DNA of 64,000 nucleotides from Monarcha castaneiventris obscurior (lineage: Eukaryota; Chordata; Aves; Passeriformes; Monarchidae): contig JAMPIT010000174.1 of NCBI GenBank assembly GCA_026261815.1, positions 14,136,001-14,200,000 on the forward strand, read 5' to 3'. Every line of letters begins with the position of its first letter. The stretch's first letter is position 1. This document shows, piece after piece, positions 58,801 through 64,000 of this stretch. The notes under the pieces are model-generated. The model was not told the DNA's origin. It made no database searches and was given only the letters and a program-made list of their open reading frames with translations. Both the position numbers and the translations under genes were made by a program.

Positions 58801-59024
58801 GCCATTTGCACTTATGTTCAGTTCCCACCAGGAATTTTCTTTCTTTGCTTGTTTTTCCTCCTACTTGTGCTACATGCTTTCTCTGATTAAGCAATTTGCC
58901 ATGTCTGTTTAGGCAATGTTATGAGTTGTATTTCACAGACATGTTTTATAAGCTGTCTTGTTAAGAGCAACAGATAATTAAGGACACAGTTACTCACCTC
59001 ACTCATGGATTTCTGTCTTTGCAG
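55871..59024 (+). other. SEPHS1: SEPHS1 intron 2
   Basis: A 3.2-kb intron (GTAAGT...GTCTTTGCAG). Two overlapping minus-strand open frames at 57752-58539 (130 and 169 codons) have no recognisable domain and are taken as chance. No CR1 fragment seen. Confidence 0.75.
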
Positions 59025-59128
59025 GAATTGGGATGGACACTTGCGTTATTCCATTAAGACATGGAGGTTTGTCATTAGTCCAGACGACGGATTATATTTA
59101 TCCTATTGTGGATGACCCTTATATGATG
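59025..59128 (+). CDS. SEPHS1: SEPHS1 second coding exon
   Basis: The acceptor is TTTGCAG|GAATTG and the donor ATGATG|GTAAGT; the exon completes Gly65 and codes for [26 protein letters not shown] and IVDDPYMM, leaving phase 0. The segment [13 protein letters not shown] contains conserved Asp residues that in SelD-type enzymes bind Mg-ATP phosphates. All residues here match the vertebrate SEPHS1 sequence as I know it. Confidence 0.96.
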
Positions 59129-62100
59129 GTAAGTTGGCTAAACTTAGTTCTTGGCTCTGTTGCTGATTTGAGCTTCTTCCCAATCTGATGGCAGTTCTGA
59201 CCGCTTCTTTTAGATATGCTGTGCTAATTGTGTGATTAATTGCATTCAGAGTCTTTCCTAAATGGACATAAGGAGGGAAAGGCATAATTTCATCCCGGAA
59301 TCTCCCATGTTGGCTAGGAATGCTGCAGTGCTGCTTTCTATGTAGGTGAAAGCTGGGAGAACTGCCACCTTTAATTCAAATTTCCCTTCATCTCTTGTTC
59401 TATGGGATTTGGTTTGAAGAGCCCAGAAGGGGAAAAAAGAGCAGCCTGTGAAGTAGCAGAGAGTAAATTCCACTTACAAGCAGAACCACCTTGTAATTGG
59501 CCTCTTTCGAGGTACTGAAATAACCAGGTAACATGTTGGAACTGGAAATACCTAACTGTCAGTAGTTGGCAATAGTGCCTGGCAATTTCAGAGTGCCTTG
59601 TGAACATGTTTTCCTGTGGTGCTGCCTCCACTTGAACATGGACACGTTGAAATGACTGGTTGGAAAGTGTGTGCACTTTGGCTTTGGTTCCTTCTGTGTT
59701 CCTGTCTCATTTAGTCTGTTTCAGCAGAGATTCCTGCATGTGTGGGAGTGATCAGTATTGACTTGAACAGATCATGGGAATCAAATGAGCTTTTAAAAAA
59801 GACTTAAAAAAGCTATAAGGAAATGTTAAATGAAAGGTGCTAGAATTCATGTTTCCTGTGATTTGGATGTGACTCCATTGCTTTTACTGCTGTTGGTGTG
59901 TCTGAATGTTTTATGTGCTGCTCTCTGTTTGTTTGCTCTGTGAGACCTGTCTGGTAGGTTTTGGACACAGTTTGAGATTGGGACCATCCTTTTTTTTTTT
60001 TTTTTTTTTTTTAGCATGCTTGACCAGGTGTTGTACATGTGTGTAAACCTAGCTCCTGTGATTCCTCTTCCAGGAGAGCTCTCTTTCCTCAAACTGAGCA
60101 GCCAAAAATCTCAGGCTGGCTTCGAGTATGGAGTTGTTGAGCTCTCCTGAGAAATTTGATTCAAGTGGGTTGCTTTAATATCTTGTAGGAACTTGTCAGG
60201 GACCAGAGGGGAAAAAAAATGTTTTGGAGATCTGTGTTCAAGTTCATAATCTGAGAAACCCTTCTCACCTTGTAACAAAAACTTGAGGGACTAACTTTAG
60301 TGTTAGAGGCTGTGGTGAAGGGGGAGGGTTGCTTTGTTTGGAGATACAAAGGGTTTGAGATGCCACAGGAGTAGACAGATGGGCCTTCGCCCAGATGAGG
60401 TTTAGGTCAGTGTGGTAGGAGTGGAATGTAAATTTGGCCTTAGTCCAGCTTCAGTGGTTGCATCATAGTTACAGCCTGTGCTGTGATCCATGCACCAGCA
60501 GCTATAACCTTGCTGCTGTCTAACTTTCAAGTCCTTCACTTCTCATTCTTGAGGGCATTTATTATAATCTGGTGGCTGGCCACTTCCTGATGTGTTTACA
60601 TATGTGTATTTCTTCCTAAGAGCTAACTGAGAATGGTGATTTTGTCACGAGCCTTCTTGCTGGTACCACCAGTGATGATCCAGCAGGATTATTGCTCCTG
60701 GGCCCTCTGCTTAGACCTCTCTCTCAAGGGCCAGAGCACCCCAAGGGACAGTATAGATTACCTTTCTCTTGTGTGGACCAACATTGGTTAGAGGACAGTC
60801 AAATACCGTTTGCCATGGGGTTTATGGAGGGTTGTTACAAGCAGAGGAATTGTGAGACTTGGGAATTTTGAGTTGGTGTCCAGGCTGTATAAAGGGGTGT
60901 GCTCTGGCCTCCTCTGCTCAAGACAGGCTACTGCTACCCTGCTTCTCCAGCTGCATGTTTCCCTGGTTTAAGTCCAGATGTCCCCTGACCCATGCCTATT
61001 GTTACTACCCTGTTACCACTATCACTCAAGTGCAGTGCATGCTCTCCTTCTTGCCCTTCTCTCAGTCTCCTCCTTACCCAGGCACTTCTAGTCTGGTTTT
61101 AAGTGGATGTTCCCTGATTTAGAGCCACTTCCTTTCTCTGTGCACAGGGTTTACCTGCAGCTCCTCATCTGATCTCTCTTCCTAATTGGAGGAGAAAAAG
61201 CAAAGAGGGAAAGCCAAAAGTGCAAATGAACTCCAAGCTGGGTGCTGTGACAGAAGGGATTAGGAAACAGCTGAGGAAGGCAAAACTGCATGTGGACTCA
61301 GCTGAACTTCTGATTTCTGCTTCAGAAAACAGCTTTCTCTCACTTTAGCACTGCCTATTTTAAAACTAAGTTCTGTAGTTACATTCAAAATCATTCTTCC
61401 TTCTTCTCCCCTTTCTCCTTCACTTTGGCTTTGTCCTTGAAAACACTTAGTCTGTGTGCAAAATTATCTCTAGGATGTACACCTGTAAAATCCATACCAA
61501 GCATAGGATTTATTCAGCTTAAATGGTTTATTAGAAAAGTTACAAGCAATCAAAAAAAGTTTTTTTAGTCAGTATCAATCCACTGGGAATAGGGTGGGTA
61601 CTGGCCTCTGTTGTGGCACAGTAGAGACACCTGTTTGAGTACAGGAGCAGGGAACTGGCTGGTTTGAGAGAGTGCATCTTTCCCCTTCCATCCAGCAACA
61701 TTTTTGTTGCTGTTTTAAGAACCTTCACTCAGGACTGGAGATGGGTGTCTGATTCTTCATCCTTTGCCCTTACAAATAGTTCTTAGTATTGCACACAGAT
61801 CTTTGTGTTTCAGGGGCACTACGCAAGCAGGCGGGTGGCCTGCAGGACCTGGCCAGGCTGACCCCTGTTTGTGAGCCCTGTTGCGTTTGTTGGTGTTCAC
61901 AAGCCCGGTGTTGTTCTCTCTGCTCCTTCAGACTTGGGAATTGCACTTCCCTGAATTTGTTTCCATAGTGGTTTTGGCAGCTGGCAAAAGCATTATTAGA
62001 CTGACCTCTGACTATCAGAGGTGTTGTCAGTATGGTTTTAAAAACTTATCTGTCATTCCTAACAGGGCACAAACCAGCAGTTTGCTTGGTAAATACTGAA

Positions 62101-63662
62101 GATAACAGAGAATGGCTTGATAGTTCCCTTCCACAAAAGGGAAATGGCAGGTATATAGAAATTTAACAGCCAATATCCATCAAATAGTGCAGTACACAAC
62201 TCAGTCTTTTCTTAATAGTTTAAGATTTAAATAATTAAAACATATTCCAGTTCAGGGATTCCCCTGATGCCACTGAAAACTCTTGAATTTATGAAAAACT
62301 GTATTATATTTATTTGTGACTTAGAGATGTTGTTTCATGTCGTCAGCAAGTAAAGTAACTGCCTGAAAATGCTACTTTTTTTGCAAATTGTATCAAATAA
62401 GCATGTTGTTGTTTTTACCATGGTGGTGTTGCCTTTGAACATAATGAAAAGCACAGATTTAAAATCATAAAGCCAGGTGTTGGTTACCATTCTGCAGCTC
62501 TAAACCTAAAACAACTTTCATAGAATGCACGGAGTCTTCCAGAGTAACACAACAGAATTTTTCCTGTATTTTAAAATATCTTGCTGTCCCTTAGGGCATA
62601 GTCTGTATGAGGAAGTTCTCCATCTTGATCAGGAAACTTGATGTCTCATTTGTGCTGGATCCACACCTCAGAAACCCTGACTCAGATCCATTAATTTAGT
62701 AAAATTAGTGTAACTAACCTCATGTGATGCAAATGATTGCTTCTCAGTCCTGTCAGCTTCCTGACTTCTTAGAGGAATCTGCAGCAGACAGTTTTGTCTC
62801 TTGTATAAGTTTTTGTTAGTGGGGATACTCACATACACACACAAGAGTCAGTAAAATTGTTGGTGCTGTAGCAAATTTCAGCCTGATCTTGCCACCTGAA
62901 AAGTGACAGATAGACACATCTCTCTCATGATGTGAGTGGTGGGGGCACACAGCTTCCCTCAGTGGGGGCAATTCCAGTTCCTGGGAGCCCTGAGCTCCTT
63001 CATTCTCTGCACATTCTGTCATCCCCAGGCAGCAAAGGAAGCACCCCAATGTGGGTGTGTGCTGGCAGCACAGCCATACCCTCTGGGAAGAGGAGTTCTC
63101 TCCTAAAAACTGAGGAGTGCAGACATGGCCTCCAGAGTAGTGCAGGGAACAAACATCTTTCTCATCAAGGACCTGTCTCCTGGATATTCTGATGCAGAAG
63201 AGTTACAACAATATGGATTAACTTCCTAGCAGTTGTGAATTCCATGCTATGGCCATCTCCATCAGCAATTACAGTTTTGTGCTGGAATAAAGTTAATAGC
63301 AACATACCACATTAAGTAAACAGGGCTTGTTATCAAAGAAAAGACTGTTGTCTTAACTTCAGCCTCTCAGATTGGGCATCCAGTCTGAACTCTGGGATTC
63401 CTATGGAGTGTGGGAGAGTGTGTTGACCAAGAGAGCTGGGGTGAATTCTCTCCATACCTGTAAAAGGAAGGATACCTGCACTTCTACATGGGCACATAGC
63501 ACATAATGGATCATGCCACATCTCTGGCTGGGTTTCTTAATGCTGTGGAGTAAGAAGCTGTGTCAGAGTGCAAACACATACTGGAAGTTCCAGTGGAAGG
63601 TGTTTAAACATTCACCAACAGTCCTGCAGATTTTTTTTTCCTTGCCTCTCTTTGTTTTTCAG
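59129..63662 (+). other. SEPHS1: SEPHS1 intron 3
   Basis: A 4.5-kb intron (GTAAGT...TTTTTCAG) with a poly-T tract at about 59991-60013. No CR1 fragment or other gene recognised. Confidence 0.75.
59991..60013. repeat. Poly-T tract
   Basis: A run of more than 20 T residues inside SEPHS1 intron 3. It could be the reversed poly(A) of an old insertion, but no flanking element is recognisable. Confidence 0.8.
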
Positions 63663-63770
63663 GGACGGATAGCGTGTGCCAATGTCCTAAGTGACCTTTA
63701 TGCCATGGGGGTCACGGAATGCGACAACATGTTGATGCTTCTTGGAATCAGCAATAAAATGACAGATAGG
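63663..63770 (+). CDS. SEPHS1: SEPHS1 third coding exon
   Basis: The acceptor is TTTTTCAG|GGACGG and the donor GATAGG|GTAAGA; exactly 36 codons in phase 0. It codes for [32 protein letters not shown] and [16 protein letters not shown] is the conserved dimer and nucleotide-binding helix of the SelD/PurM family. Ile in LLGISNK replaces the Val I recall in human. The next exon lies right of the window. Confidence 0.96.
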
Positions 63771-64000
63771 GTAAGATTTTTGGCACTTTATCTTGAAGGA
63801 ATACTTAAACAGCTAAATGTGCTCAGAATGTATTTACTTTTAGTGTATTTTCTTCTCAAAGTTTGAAGCCATTTAAGGAAGAGATGGTCTTATTGAATGG
63901 CTCTGTTCATAGTATGGATCTAGCCTCATAAACATTCTGAGGTCATGTGCTAAAAGTTCAGTTTTCTGTGGCATTGTAATCTGCTGCCTTCATCCTCACC
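63771..64000 (+). other. SEPHS1: Start of SEPHS1 intron 4 (to window edge)
   Basis: The intron begins GTAAGA. The open frame that reads through from the exon to 63866 is intron read-through. Nothing else is seen. Confidence 0.7.

Larger units (their letters stand above)
52380..64000 (+). other. SEPHS1: SEPHS1 gene, 5' part (selenophosphate synthetase 1)
   Basis: A noncoding first exon in the CpG island and three coding exons give the first 135 residues, which match vertebrate SEPHS1 almost residue for residue. The gene continues beyond the right edge (the full protein is about 392 residues). SEPHS1 belongs to the SelD/PurM-like ATP-dependent synthetase family. Unlike SEPHS2 it has Thr, not Sec or Cys, at the active position and does not make selenophosphate efficiently; it is linked to redox homeostasis. 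The transcription start and first-exon start are not known from sequence; the value given is approximate. Confidence 0.93.

Noticed and set aside
1..64000. CRISPR arrays, tRNA or rRNA genes, bacterial operons
   Set aside because: No regularly spaced repeats, cloverleaf sequences or operon-like gene packing were seen. The window is vertebrate with spliced genes.

Overview
This is a stretch of bird nuclear genome. CR1 LINE fragments carrying the avian 3' end are scattered over both strands. The two genes present, BEND7 and SEPHS1, lie head to tail, and I recall them as neighbours in vertebrate genomes. No CRISPR array, tRNA, rRNA or prokaryotic gene organisation was seen. The exact species cannot be named from the sequence alone.

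Layout. Positions 1-27730: the 3' part of BEND7 on the + strand. Six coding exons (1-103, 2533-2798, 7707-7932, 12791-12910, 21027-21077, 25784-25845) give 275 residues and a stop, followed by a 3' UTR of about 1.9 kb with two poly(A) signals. The BEN domain is split over the third and fourth of these exons. Introns hold several CR1 fragments. Positions 27.7-41.1 kb: a GC-richer intergenic block with CR1 fragments on both strands and no gene I can support. Positions 41183-51883: a decayed but structurally complete endogenous retrovirus on the + strand, inserted into a CR1 element. Positions 52.1-53.3 kb: a CpG island that is the SEPHS1 promoter. Positions 52.4-64.0 kb: the start of SEPHS1 (+ strand), with a noncoding first exon and three coding exons (55678-55870, 59025-59128, 63663-63770). 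The gene runs off the right edge.

The retrovirus is the most interesting part. It has two ~620-bp LTRs, a 5-bp target duplication, a tRNA-Trp-type primer binding site, and gag with one CCHC zinc knuckle. A UAG codon lies in frame between gag and protease, as in retroviruses that express pol by readthrough. Protease, RT, RNase H, integrase, a gamma-type envelope remnant and a polypurine tract follow. All coding parts carry stops and frameshifts, and catalytic residues are lost in RT and integrase. A second, unrelated solo LTR (45913-46514, 6-bp duplication) sits inside pol between RT and RNase H. About 1.1 kb between integrase and envelope (48288-49401) is not explained by standard retroviral genes.

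How the parts may interact: the provirus lies in the same orientation as SEPHS1, and its 3' LTR ends about 0.6 kb before the SEPHS1 first-exon donor. It could therefore supply an alternative promoter; this is inference. BEND7 encodes a putative DNA-binding nuclear protein and SEPHS1 a selenophosphate-synthetase paralogue. Nothing in the sequence suggests that the two work in one pathway.
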